A stretch of DNA of 15,704 nt from an uncultured Campylobacter sp. (GCA_900539255.1 UQBJ01000037.1:1-15704), one strand, 5' to 3'. Counted from the stretch's first letter, positions 6,650 to 14,200 are shown. The notes: a model not told the origin generated them from the letters alone. Numbers and translations are program-made.

Positions 6650-8668
6650 TCAATACACCACGCTTACACGCTCTTTAAAGCTGGCGTTTAGGTTAAAAAA
6701 GGCTTGTAAATCCATATCCTCATAGCCGTCTAAAAATATCATTTCGTTTTTACTTTTAGCTAAATACTCCCCCACTTCTTTATCGCACGCTACGCAAAAA
6801 TAAGCGTCTTCGCATTTGTAGAGTTTGTCTTGTATGATAGTTTCTAGTGCGTTACTTAGTGTTTTGCCGCTTTGCAAGGCTAAATTTAGGGCTTTGTCAA
6901 AGGGCGTTAAATTTGAGTGAGCAAAAAGTGTTATTTGATTTTGGGTGTTTGTGATTTGCGCTTTGTCTTGTAAAGTAAAAACTTTAAAGCCTAAATTTGA
7001 ATCGTTGTCTTTTGACGATTGAATTATTTTTTGAGCGGCTCTTTTTACTCTCTCTATTGTAATATCGCTAATTACAGGATTTTCGCTTTTTAATTCTTTC
7101 TTACAAAAATCATAAGCGCTCTTGCTTTTATCTTCTTTTATCTCTTCGTCAATTTGAACTAAAATAAACTCTCTATTGCCTTTATCTTGGGCGTTTAATT
7201 CCATAACCGCTTGGGCTGTCGTTCCGCTTCCTGCAAAAAAGTCTAAAATAATATCGTTTGAATTTGGCGTGGTTGAAAGTTGCAATAATGTTTTTATTAA
7301 ATTTGTCGGTTTTGGATTATCAAAAACTTTTGCATTTAAAATTTTTTCTAATTCTTTTGTCCCAGTTGCGTTTGTCAATTTACTATCTATCATTAAATCT
7401 GCTGTATGAAAAATCAAATTTTCATCTTTATCAATCATAGTATTTGTTTTTTCATCAAATTTTTTGTCAAGGTAAATTTGCATCCTTAAACTCGTTTTAG
7501 TTTCTACCAAAATTCCCAAATCTGCCGCTGCTTGCATTCTTTTTAAACTCCAAAGCCAACGATTTCTTTTTCCTTTGCTATCGATGGGTTTGTAAATTTT
7601 TCCATTGTATTCAAAATCATAATCGCCACCTTTTGAGTAACCTTGCGTTTGACTTGCTAAAATTGCCTTTGTGTCGCCCTTGATAAAATGCCCATTTTTA
7701 TCTTGTTCTATTTTATTTTTATCCAAATTTTTTCTAGCAGTAGAATTATTAAAATCAGTAGCATAAGAATAAATCAATATATAATCGTGTGATATATTCA
7801 TATAATCTTCTTGCCCAGAGCGTTGAGATGAAGTAAGTCTAGGCACACTTGTAACAAAATTATCTTCCCCGAAAATTTCATCGCATAAAAGTTTTAAATT
7901 TGCCTGTTCATTATCGTCAATGCTAATAAAAATGACGCCGTCCTCTTTAAGCAAATCGCGCGCAAGTTTAAGACGCGGAAGCATAAAAGAAAGCCAACCG
8001 CTATGCGTTCTACTTCCTTGAATGTTTTTAAAAAATTTCAAATCCTCGCTTTCAACTTCTTGCCCGTTTTCGTCAATTTCAATTAAGCCAACTTCCTCTA
8101 AAATCTTTTTGTAATCTTGCCTAAAATTATCGGGATAAATAAAATTTTCATTTGTCGTATTGTAAGGCGGGTCGATATAAATCATTTTTATTTTTTCGCT
8201 ATAAGCTGCTTTTAAGAGTTTAAGCGCGTCAAGATTGTCGCCTACTATAATGGCGTTTTTAGGGGAATCAAACCCACCCCCTTTGTCCCCCTCCGCAAGG
8301 GAGGGGGAATCAAGACAATCGCCGTGCGCAAGGGAGGGGGAAGTATGGGAAGCCCCTCCCTTGCGGGAGGGGTTTGGGGTGGGGTTATTTGTAGGCGTAA
8401 AACTCTCTTTAAATTTAAGCACCTTTTGGCAAGGTGTAGAGTAAAGCGCATTAGCAAGTCCTTTGCCCGTAAAAGTTAGCTCATAGCCACTTGCGTTGCT
8501 CGCACTTTCATTTAAGCCTAAAAGCATTTTTATGGCATTTAGGCTTACTTGCCCATCTTTTATTGTCTGTGGGAATTGAGCTTGTAGTATATCAAAAAGT
8601 GCGTTTGTAGCCTTTGTGCTATCAATAATTGTTATGCCATTTTTTATGGCTTGATTTTTGTCTATCAT
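6650..8668 (-). CDS. mod: Type III restriction-modification DNA methyltransferase (Mod)
   Basis: Mod sets the sequence specificity of a type III system and methylates one adenine N6 in an asymmetric site. The 672-residue protein is of the beta class: motif IV DPPYN (166-170) precedes the SAM motif FAGSGTT (478-484), with the target-recognition region between them at about 230-470. The upstream VGDNLDALKLLK (142-153) is also typical of type III Mod. Residues 96-132 are a Pro/Gly/Ser-rich stretch coded by a GC-rich palindromic insertion and are not part of the family core. The ATG overlaps the stop of the upstream nuclease-domain frame (ATGA, 8665-8668), so translation is coupled to res. Catalytic motifs are intact and the frame is unbroken, so an active methyltransferase is likely. 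The recognition site cannot be inferred. Confidence 0.93.
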   Translation of the reverse strand: MIDKNQAIKNGITIIDSTKATNALFDILQAQFPQTIKDGQVSLNAIKMLLGLNESASNASGYELTFTGKGLANALYSTPCQKVLKFKESFTPTNNPTPNPSRKGGASHTSPSLAHGDCLDSPSLAEGDKGGGFDSPKNAIIVGDNLDALKLLKAAYSEKIKMIYIDPPYNTTNENFIYPDNFRQDYKKILEEVGLIEIDENGQEVESEDLKFFKNIQGSRTHSGWLSFMLPRLKLARDLLKEDGVIFISIDDNEQANLKLLCDEIFGEDNFVTSVPRLTSSQRSGQEDYMNISHDYILIYSYATDFNNSTARKNLDKNKIEQDKNGHFIKGDTKAILASQTQGYSKGGDYDFEYNGKIYKPIDSKGKRNRWLWSLKRMQAAADLGILVETKTSLRMQIYLDKKFDEKTNTMIDKDENLIFHTADLMIDSKLTNATGTKELEKILNAKVFDNPKPTNLIKTLLQLSTTPNSNDIILDFFAGSGTTAQAVMELNAQDKGNREFILVQIDEEIKEDKSKSAYDFCKKELKSENPVISDITIERVKRAAQKIIQSSKDNDSNLGFKVFTLQDKAQITNTQNQITLFAHSNLTPFDKALNLALQSGKTLSNALETIIQDKLYKCEDAYFCVACDKEVGEYLAKSKNEMIFLDGYEDMDLQAFFNLNASFKERVSVVY
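8271..8386. mobile_element. GC-rich palindromic repeat element inserted in frame in mod
   Basis: The stretch begins AACCCACCCC (8271-8280) and ends GGGGTGGGGTT (8376-8386), a near-perfect terminal inverted repeat. Inside are two hairpins of one family in opposite orientation: CCCCCTCC/GGAGGGGG (8287-8294, 8300-8307) and CCCCTCCC/GGGAGGGG (8353-8360, 8365-8372). A half-copy GCGCAAGGGAGGGGG lies at 8326-8340. Its base composition is far higher in GC than the gene around it. It resembles a non-autonomous MITE/REP-type repeat. It keeps the Mod frame open and adds about 37 residues. Confidence 0.7.
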
Positions 8669-8997
8669 TGTGATTCCTTTAATGCGTTTTGAATTGTGGT
8701 AAGCAAATCTTGCTTATTGATGCGCGTGGTAAAGATGACGCGCACTTGTTTTTCTTTTAAATTTTGGGCGAGTGTTTTAAAAAAGACTTTGGCGTAGTCA
8801 ATTTTACGCCATTCATCTTGTGAAATGGCGCTTTCTTTGTCATAGCCTTTACTTTCGCAAACAAAAAAGATTTTCTCGCCGTTTTTATCTTTTAGCAAAT
8901 AAGCAAAATCTGGCTCATAGCTTTTATAAGGCGTTGGGATTTTAAATTTAGGGAGTTTAGCAAAAACTTCTATGCTTTTGCCTTCTACTTTTTGCAC
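8665..8997 (-). CDS. Type III restriction enzyme Res, C-terminal PD-(D/E)xK nuclease domain (separated)
   Basis: These 110 residues are the endonuclease domain of Res. Pro29-Asp30 in YEPDFAYLL and Glu48-Ser49-Lys50 in VCESKG form the PD-X17-ExK catalytic set, and VEVFAKLPK-like and PTPYKSYEPDF stretches match the start of this domain in intact Res proteins. The frame is the same as the helicase ORF and is separated from it only by a TAG codon (8998-9000). The first possible start is the GTG directly after that stop; there is no properly spaced ribosome binding site, so expression would need reinitiation or amber readthrough. Its TGA overlaps the mod ATG by four bases. Most simply it is the 3' part of one broken res gene, but a two-polypeptide Res cannot be excluded. 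Confidence 0.85.
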   Translation of the reverse strand: MQKVEGKSIEVFAKLPKFKIPTPYKSYEPDFAYLLKDKNGEKIFFVCESKGYDKESAISQDEWRKIDYAKVFFKTLAQNLKEKQVRVIFTTRINKQDLLTTIQNALKESQ

Positions 8998-9000
8998 CTA
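8998..9000 (-). other. In-frame amber codon splitting res
   Basis: TAG on the minus strand is followed at once by GTG CAA AAA GTA in the same frame. The break falls between the helicase and nuclease domains. Single-base changes from CAG, AAG, GAG, TTG, TGG or TAT/TAC could create it. Confidence 0.9.
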
Positions 9001-11598
9001 TTCTTTGCTTATTTGCTCTTCGATGTTAGAATCATAAATGATTGTCTCATAAAGATAGTTGCCACTTGGAATTTGCGCGCTTTTGTATTTGCCTATTTTG
9101 TGGTTTTCAATCTCAGTTTTAGGTGAGCCATCTTCAAAATAAAGCGGGTCTGTTTTATCAAAAGCTGTGTTTGAAAAGGCGTTTTGGCAAAATTCATAAC
9201 TCACACAAGAAAGCAAATTGGCGTGTAGTTCATCTTTGATGATATTTTTAAGCAAGGCAAAGGCTTTTTTGGGTGAGTTTGCAAAATGCTCTTTGTTTAA
9301 GGTGTTGTAGAGTTCAAGCGTGAAATTTAAGGGCAAGCGCTCATCTTTGGCAAAGTCAAGTAAAAGGGCGTTTAGCTCTTTGTCTAAGGCGTTGGCGTAG
9401 TTTTTGGTTTTTAAAGTGCTTGATTGTTCGGTGATAATTCTATTAGTTTTTGCATCATATCTTTTGCTTTCAAAGATGATTCTTTCAGGCTCAACGCGGC
9501 TTTGGTTAAACGCCTTTGCAATAGAATCTATCAGCGCGGTTTTTTGGATATTTTGATAGCTTAATTGCGCTTGTGCGTTTATGGTTTGCCATAACTCTTT
9601 AAATTCCAAAGCTAAATTTTGGCGGATTTTGACTTTTTCTTGGGGTTTGTTGGCGTTTAGAATTTGGGCGTGCTTGTTGGTTGAGTTTTCAGCCATTTTA
9701 AAGGCACTTAAAACGGCGCTAAATTTCTCTCCTAAAAGGTTTTTTAGGCTCTGGCTGCTTTGTAGCGTCTCACAAATGGGCGCGATGATTTTGTAAGTGT
9801 CGTTTGTCTCGTCAAATTCTACGGCGTTTAAAGTTTCTAATTCATCGCAAAATTTATTTATCTCTCTTTGATTAAGCCCTAAATTGCTTAAATTTTCTCT
9901 ATCTAGCACAATGCCACCGCTTGCAAAACTACTTGCTTCAATCTCTTTTTGCAAATTCTCAATAAAACCCACTTCCTCGCCACTTACAAGCATATCAAGG
10001 TAATTTATCTCATAAAAAGCGTTGTCATTTGCCCTTAAAAATCCGTGTGTAACGCGCTTGCCCTCGTCATTTACGGCTATTCTCAATCCGCGTCCTACTT
10101 GCTGATGGCGGCTTGTTTCGCTTGTGGAGCTTGCTAGTTTGGTAAGGGTAAAAATGTTTGGATTGTCCCAGCCCTCTTGCAAAGCCCACACGCTAAAAAT
10201 AAAACGCAAAGGCGTCCCAAAAGAAAGCAACTTTTCTTTTTCGCTTAAAATTATCTTAATGTCGTTTGCTTCGATGTTTTCTTTGTTGCTTTCTTTTTTG
10301 CCTTTGTTAAGTGTTGCGCTATCGCCACTAAAATAGCCTTGATGAACGCGTAAATTTCCGCTTTCGTCAAAGTCTTTTGCTAAATACTCTTTGTAACTTG
10401 AAGGTAAATCCGCATTTGCTAGAATTTGTGTGCGTTTAAGTTTGTAAAGCCTTTCAAATTCGGTTTTAATAAAGGGTGCGCCTTTGCCCTCAATTTGCCT
10501 AAAATCCTCAATTTGCGGGATAAAAAACAGGCTTAATGCCTTAATGTTTTGGCTAAATAAAAACTCCTCTTTTTCAAAATGCAAGTCGATGGCTTTTGCT
10601 AAAAGGGTGCTGATTTCATTTTGTTGTAATTTATAAGAACTTGCCTTTTCAAGCGTAGTGCCATCGCTTAAATAAGCCTTGTCTTTGGTGCTTTTAACCA
10701 AACTAATGCCGTTAAATTTAGCATCAATCTTGCCTAAATCTTCTCCTTTTAAAAGCGTGATTTGCTTAGTAATGCCTGCTTTGTAGAAGGCAAATTTCGC
10801 GCTTTTTGAATCCGCATTAAGTAAAAACGGAGCTTGGGTGTCTTGTGTGATAGAATGAACGCGGATTTGTTTGACAAGATAATTTCTAAATGCGCTAATT
10901 GAGTCTAAACAAAAGGCGACATTGCTTAAAGCGTGTTCTTTTTCTTTGGCAAAAGTCGCCCCAAAGCGAAAATAAAGCGCGCCTATTTTACCAAAATACT
11001 TACCAAACGCCTCGCCTTTAAGCAAATGTGGCTCGTCTATGATAGAGATAGGCTTTAACTCGGCGATATTTTCAAAAATGCTTTTTGTGTTAAAAAGGTT
11101 TTCGCTAGTTTTGTTGAGTATGTTTGCGCCCTTGTCAATCGCGCTGTTGGTAAGAAGCAAGACACTGAGTTCATCTTGGTTTTTAATGTAGTGGTTGATG
11201 ATATTGTTTTGCGATTTAGCACTTTCATAAGTGTAGATTTTAAGGTGGCGTTTGAACTCATTGTAAAAATAATCTTTCGTAAGGCGGACATTTTGTTTAA
11301 CCGACTCTAAAATGGCTTTGCGTGGGACAAAAATGATGAATTTATTTTGTCCATAAGCCTTGTGAAGTGCAAAAACCAAATTTAAATAAGTAAAAGTTTT
11401 GCCCGTGCCTGTTTCCATTAAAATATCAACATTAAGCTTGTCGCTTAAATTTTTGATGGGAATTTCGTGCGTGGCGTGAAATTTGCTTAAACAATCTTTG
11501 AGATTTAGAGCATTGTGGTGCTTAAAATCAAAGCCATCTAAAAGCGTGATAATGTTTGTGATGCACTCTTGCTGGTAATCTTGCTTTTCAAAAATCAT
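8998..11598 (-). CDS. res: Type III restriction enzyme Res, helicase part, ended by in-frame amber before the nuclease domain
   Basis: Res is the ATP-dependent translocating and cleaving subunit that works with Mod. The 866 residues carry superfamily 2 helicase motifs: Walker A ETGTGKT (62-68), DEPH box (188-191), GWDNPNIFTLTKL ahead of motif VI, and RHQQVGRGLR (497-506). Intact Res proteins of this type are near 970-1000 residues and end in a nuclease domain. Here TAG at 8998-9000 stops translation at ...IEEQISKE, and the nuclease domain continues in the same frame beyond it, together 976 residues. The ATG (11596-11598) has AAAGG 11 bases ahead. All helicase motifs remain intact, which suggests recent damage or a kept function. 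As written, this polypeptide could bind Mod and hydrolyse ATP but not cut DNA. Confidence 0.9.
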   Translation of the reverse strand: MIFEKQDYQQECITNIITLLDGFDFKHHNALNLKDCLSKFHATHEIPIKNLSDKLNVDILMETGTGKTFTYLNLVFALHKAYGQNKFIIFVPRKAILESVKQNVRLTKDYFYNEFKRHLKIYTYESAKSQNNIINHYIKNQDELSVLLLTNSAIDKGANILNKTSENLFNTKSIFENIAELKPISIIDEPHLLKGEAFGKYFGKIGALYFRFGATFAKEKEHALSNVAFCLDSISAFRNYLVKQIRVHSITQDTQAPFLLNADSKSAKFAFYKAGITKQITLLKGEDLGKIDAKFNGISLVKSTKDKAYLSDGTTLEKASSYKLQQNEISTLLAKAIDLHFEKEEFLFSQNIKALSLFFIPQIEDFRQIEGKGAPFIKTEFERLYKLKRTQILANADLPSSYKEYLAKDFDESGNLRVHQGYFSGDSATLNKGKKESNKENIEANDIKIILSEKEKLLSFGTPLRFIFSVWALQEGWDNPNIFTLTKLASSTSETSRHQQVGRGLRIAVNDEGKRVTHGFLRANDNAFYEINYLDMLVSGEEVGFIENLQKEIEASSFASGGIVLDRENLSNLGLNQREINKFCDELETLNAVEFDETNDTYKIIAPICETLQSSQSLKNLLGEKFSAVLSAFKMAENSTNKHAQILNANKPQEKVKIRQNLALEFKELWQTINAQAQLSYQNIQKTALIDSIAKAFNQSRVEPERIIFESKRYDAKTNRIITEQSSTLKTKNYANALDKELNALLLDFAKDERLPLNFTLELYNTLNKEHFANSPKKAFALLKNIIKDELHANLLSCVSYEFCQNAFSNTAFDKTDPLYFEDGSPKTEIENHKIGKYKSAQIPSGNYLYETIIYDSNIEEQISKE

Positions 11599-11631
11599 TT
11601 ATGTTTTTGCCTTTGGTGTTTGTGAGAGGTT

Positions 11632-11637
11632 ATTTTA
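11632..11637 (-). promoter_or_regulatory. -10 box of res-mod
   Basis: The minus strand reads GCTAAAAT, with TAAAAT 33 bases before the res ATG, which gives a leader of about 27 bases. No -35 is evident. It is the only clear promoter for the res-mod operon. Confidence 0.45.
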
Positions 11638-11700
11638 GCAAAAATTTGTTAAAAAATGATTTTAAAACAAACATAAATCCAAATTTTAAAACTAAACTGC

Positions 11701-11706
11701 TACAAT
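11701..11706 (+). promoter_or_regulatory. -10 box of the pseudouridine synthase gene
   Basis: GCTACAAT with TACAAT lies 21 bases before the ATG at 11728, and AAGGA (11718-11722) is at normal spacing. The gene is therefore transcribed on its own, divergent from res. The short leader also rejects a longer upstream start. Confidence 0.5.
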
Positions 11707-11727
11707 TATGCTTTTACAAGGATAAAA

Positions 11728-12486
11728 ATGCGTATCAATCAATTCATCGCGCACAACAGCGACTTTTCACGGCGAGAGGCGGACGAACTCATCAAACAAG
11801 GGCTTGTCAAAATCGGCGCAAAAACGGCTGAATTCAGCGACAGCGTGGGCGAAAACGACAAGGTTTTCGTGCGGGGCAAAAGGCTAGCAAGGCGCAAGCA
11901 GTTTTCGCTCATCATCTACCACAAGCCAAAGGGCGAGCTGGTTTCGCGCAAGGATGAGCGCGGGCGCAGGCTGGTTTATGAGAGTTTGCCGCGTGAATTT
12001 GGGGCGTGGCGCAGCGTAGGGCGGCTGGATTATGCGAGTAGTGGGCTTTTGCTCTTAACAGACTCGCCCGTCATCGCCACAGCCTTAATGCAAAGCGATT
12101 TGGAGCGCGAATACTACCTTAAAATCAAAGGTTTGCTTGATGAAAAAGTGCTTGAAGCTATGAAAAATGGGCTTGAAATCTCTGGCTTAAAAGGCGCACA
12201 CGCTAAAAGCAAAATCACCACGATGAAAATTGCGCCCTTTTTAGACTATGAAATTTTTGGCGCAAGTGGCGGCTACACCAAGCTTCGCGTGCTGATAAAT
12301 GAGGGACAAAACAGGGAGCTTAGGCGGTTTTTTGGGTATTTTGACTTAAAAGTTATGGATTTAAAGCGTGTTGGCTTTGGTGCGCTGGCACTTAGCACGC
12401 TCAAAGAGCGTAAATTTCGCTATCTCACAAAGGGCGAGTATGACAAACTACGAGATTTCCTTAAAATAAATGGGGTGAGGTATTGA
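11728..12486 (+). CDS. rluB: RsuA/RluB-family pseudouridine synthase
   Basis: This enzyme isomerises a specific rRNA uridine to pseudouridine. The 252-residue protein has an N-terminal S4 RNA-binding domain (about 1-50, MRINQFIAHNSDFSRREADELI) followed by the catalytic domain with HKPKGELVSRKD (65-76) and the signature GRLDYASSGLLLLT, whose Asp101 is the catalytic aspartate. The late motif INEGQNRELRRFF is also typical. RsuA (16S), RluB, RluE and RluF (23S) share this plan. The symbol rluB is the usual one for the single such gene in this phylum, but the target base is not proven by sequence. As I recall, in Campylobacter jejuni an rluB-type gene follows ksgA and rnj directly, so the type III genes here probably interrupt that order. 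Confidence 0.85.
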   Translation: MRINQFIAHNSDFSRREADELIKQGLVKIGAKTAEFSDSVGENDKVFVRGKRLARRKQFSLIIYHKPKGELVSRKDERGRRLVYESLPREFGAWRSVGRLDYASSGLLLLTDSPVIATALMQSDLEREYYLKIKGLLDEKVLEAMKNGLEISGLKGAHAKSKITTMKIAPFLDYEIFGASGGYTKLRVLINEGQNRELRRFFGYFDLKVMDLKRVGFGALALSTLKERKFRYLTKGEYDKLRDFLKINGVRY

Positions 12487-12594
12487 ATTTAAGCCTTTAA
12501 ATTTGCTTAAAATGTCCTTTGATTTTTGAGCTTTGTTGTCGTAATGCTAAATTTGCGCCTTTAATTTCGCTTAAAAAGCCTCACAATCAAGGCT
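12487..12594. other. Spacer after rluB, no gene seen
   Basis: AT-rich sequence with no credible frame. Two mutually exclusive hairpins lie at its end: CAAGGC/GCCTTG (12588-12593, 12599-12604) and AAAGCC/GGCTTT (12575-12580, 12591-12596). The second, read on the minus strand, is followed by TT and could be a weak terminator for transcription coming from the right. Confidence 0.4.
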
Positions 12595-12705
12595 TTATGC
12601 CTTGCAAGAGTTTAGATATAAATCGCTAGGATTATCTTTTTTGCCCTGTTTATCTTTGGTTGCACGACAATCATCAAAAAATTTATAAAATTCATCATCA
12701 AATTT
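12595..12705 (-). pseudogene. Possible gene remnant, unrecognised
   Basis: The minus strand has an open stretch of 36 codons ending in TAA (12595-12597), with no usable start and an in-frame stop at 12706-12708. It encodes KFDDEFYKFFDDCRATKDKQ followed by GKKDNPSDLYLNSCKA. The hydrophilic, non-repetitive composition with two or three well-spaced Cys and a DNPSDLYL stretch looks like the C-terminal end of a real protein rather than random AT-rich DNA. No family is recognised. It could equally be a chance frame; a stop or frameshift just upstream would mark it as decayed. Confidence 0.35.
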
Positions 12706-12755
12706 TTATGATTTTATCGTTTTTTGTGAATTTTAAAAGCAAAAATCCTCACGCA

Positions 12756-12804
12756 AAGGGGTTTAAGCACCCCTTAATAAATCGGGTCATAGTAGAACAT
12801 ACCC
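12756..12804. other. Tandem hairpins in the spacer, possible structured element
   Basis: AAGGGGT/ACCCCTT (12756-12762, 12769-12775) is a perfect seven-base stem with a six-base loop. It is followed by GGGT...ACCC (12784-12787, 12801-12804), and the pair is flanked by CTCACGCAAA and CCCACGCAAA direct copies. No T-run follows on either strand, so it is not a plain terminator. The rest of 12709-13095 shows no supported gene; CAGTTT/AAACTG near 12890 is another short hairpin. Confidence 0.35.
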
Positions 12805-13095
12805 CACGCAAAAGCACATTTAAGGCAAAAATTCACAAATCCTACCAAAAACGCCTCGCAAGGCATATCCTACATCTAATCCATCGCAGTTTTACTAAAC
12901 TGACACCAACAAAAGAAAGAACACAGCGCATTTTGCTAAACAAAAACGCATAGGGGCATTTTAAGCGGTTTTGGTTAATGCTTGGCAAACACTAAAATTT
13001 TGTAAGCAAAAATTAAAATTTTTTGAGAAAATTGCTTTATCTGTTATGCTAAAAACGGCATTTTGCGCGCATTTAATGCTCCGCAAAGCCTAAAT

Positions 13096-13533
13096 TTACA
13101 GCTTTTCCCAAAAAAATTCTATCCACTCTTTTGCTTCTTTAAGCGTAAAATCAGGCTTAAAAAGCGCATTTTGCTTGTAAAAAATAGTCGCTACCTTAAA
13201 TTCACACTGCGGAAATTTGTCTTGCAGTAGGCTTTTGATGGCACTCATCGTCTCGCCGCTGTCTATCATATCATCGACTATCAGCACCTTGCGAAACTCG
13301 CTCAAATCAGGCACATTAAAGATTTGCAGCTCATCAAGCCTTTGCGTGTCATCATAATGAATGCTATTTAGCACGAAAAGCCTGCGGTTGTTGAGTCTCA
13401 TCGCCAAAAAATGCCCCAAAGTAAGCCCGCCACGAGCCACAGCCAAAATCACCTCAGGCACAAACTCCGCTTGCACGCGTTTTGCAAGCACTTTGACATC
13501 GCTTTCAAACTCATCAAAAGGATAAGCCCTCAT
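13096..13533 (-). CDS. gpt: Gpt-like purine phosphoribosyltransferase
   Basis: This 145-residue type I phosphoribosyltransferase joins a purine base to PRPP in nucleotide salvage. The PRPP-binding loop is VLIVDDMIDSGET (83-95). VARGGLTLGHFLA (32-44) forms the first PRPP loop, and the C-terminal EWIEFFWEKL matches the hood/end of the small Gpt of Helicobacter pylori, as I recall it. The length fits xanthine-guanine or hypoxanthine-type enzymes of this subfamily (COG2236). The ATG (13531-13533) is preceded by AAAGGACAAAAG, a good binding site. It is monocistronic with a leader of about 77 bases. Base preference (xanthine, guanine or hypoxanthine) cannot be fixed from the sequence, so the symbol is tentative. 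Confidence 0.85.
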   Translation of the reverse strand: MRAYPFDEFESDVKVLAKRVQAEFVPEVILAVARGGLTLGHFLAMRLNNRRLFVLNSIHYDDTQRLDELQIFNVPDLSEFRKVLIVDDMIDSGETMSAIKSLLQDKFPQCEFKVATIFYKQNALFKPDFTLKEAKEWIEFFWEKL

Positions 13534-13616
13534 CTTTTGTCCTTTCTTCGCAAAAGCCCTAGCAAAGGCACTTTTGCGTCTTGCAACTTGCGAAAATTTA
13601 CTCTATCATCAAGGCT

Positions 13617-13622
13617 ATTTTA
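13617..13622 (-). promoter_or_regulatory. -10 box of gpt
   Basis: The minus strand reads GCTAAAAT, with TAAAAT 83 bases before the gpt ATG. The predicted leader of about 77 bases is longer than for neighbouring genes and holds no clear riboswitch fold. Confidence 0.45.
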
Positions 13623-13934
13623 GCAAGTTAAATTTAAAATTTAGGCATTTTGCTGAATTTTCTTGCGACAGCTTAAATTTGTCGCTAAATTCAACGCAAA
13701 TTCTAAATTTTTATCACAAATTTCAAGGCAAATTCAAGTAAATGACTAAATTTTTCATACACTCAAATTTAAAATGCGCCATCACCAAAAGCAAATTTGC
13801 AAACAGCTTGCAGCACCGATTTTATAGGCTCATAACGACACAGTAGTGCGCATTTTTAACACTTACCCGCAAAGCATTTTTGCGCAAAATAAGCATTTTA
13901 CAAACTCAATAACTCTTTGTTAGCCTTTGTGTGC
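13623..13934. other. Spacer, no gene seen
   Basis: About 310 bases of AT-rich sequence with many AAATTT words. A perfect six-base hairpin GCGACA/TGTCGC (13665-13670, 13680-13685) and the 12-base palindrome TTTTGCGCAAAA (13878-13889) are the only structures noticed. No reading frame with a plausible start and binding site was found on either strand. Confidence 0.5.
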
Positions 13935-13940
13935 TATGAT
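13935..13940 (+). promoter_or_regulatory. -10 box of the small exported protein gene
   Basis: TATGAT lies 24 bases before the ATG at 13964, so the transcript starts near 13947. This places the upstream TTG at 13940 inside the promoter and supports the shorter protein. Confidence 0.45.
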
Positions 13941-13963
13941 TGAGCCAACGAAGGGGGTGCATA

Positions 13964-14200
13964 ATGCGACAAATCTGCCTTATAGCTGGACTTTTAGCAC
14001 TTTTAAGTGGCGAAATTTACGCCGCAGAGCAATGCGGCAACTCAAATTCCTATGTCGATATGCTTTGCAAGCGTAAATCAGGCGCGTTGTCATCAAGCGG
14101 CTCGTCAAGCGGTGGCAAGCTTCCATCGACTCCGATTATTCCAGACTTTGAGATACAGCCCTTTGCCGATGAACCAAAAAGCGGCAAACGCTCACCTTAA
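13964..14200 (+). CDS. Small exported protein of unknown function
   Basis: A 78-residue protein with a clear signal peptide: Arg2, a hydrophobic core ICLIAGLLALLSG, and an AxA-type cleavage site in EIYAAE (about residue 21). The mature part is near 57 residues. It has two cysteines (in EQCGNSNSYVDMLCKRK), able to form a disulfide in the periplasm, then a Ser/Gly linker SSSGSSSGG and a Pro/acidic tail. I do not recognise the family. The start is set by GAAGGGGGT at 13949-13957 and by a TATGAT box just upstream. It has no operon partner; repeats begin 22 bases after its stop. Being flanked by non-coding DNA it may be lineage-specific. A signal peptide with good translation signals argues that it is real. 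Confidence 0.7.
   Translation: MRQICLIAGLLALLSGEIYAAEQCGNSNSYVDMLCKRKSGALSSSGSSSGGKLPSTPIIPDFEIQPFADEPKSGKRSP

Noticed and set aside
8280..8385. G/C tracts in mod as phase-variable switches
   Set aside because: The longest runs are only five bases, too short for the slippage seen in known phase-variable mod genes, and the frame is intact. A weak possibility remains.
12660..12953. A 97-codon plus-strand frame beginning TTG in the spacer after rluB
   Set aside because: There is no ribosome binding site or promoter, it uses a TTG start, the product is Lys/His/Ile-rich as expected of AT-rich non-coding DNA, and the opposite strand carries the more protein-like remnant.
13940..13963. TTG start adding eight residues to the small exported protein
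   Set aside because: It overlaps the TATGAT box and would put MSQRRGCI ahead of a well-formed signal peptide; the ATG at 13964 has GAAGGGGGT at correct spacing.
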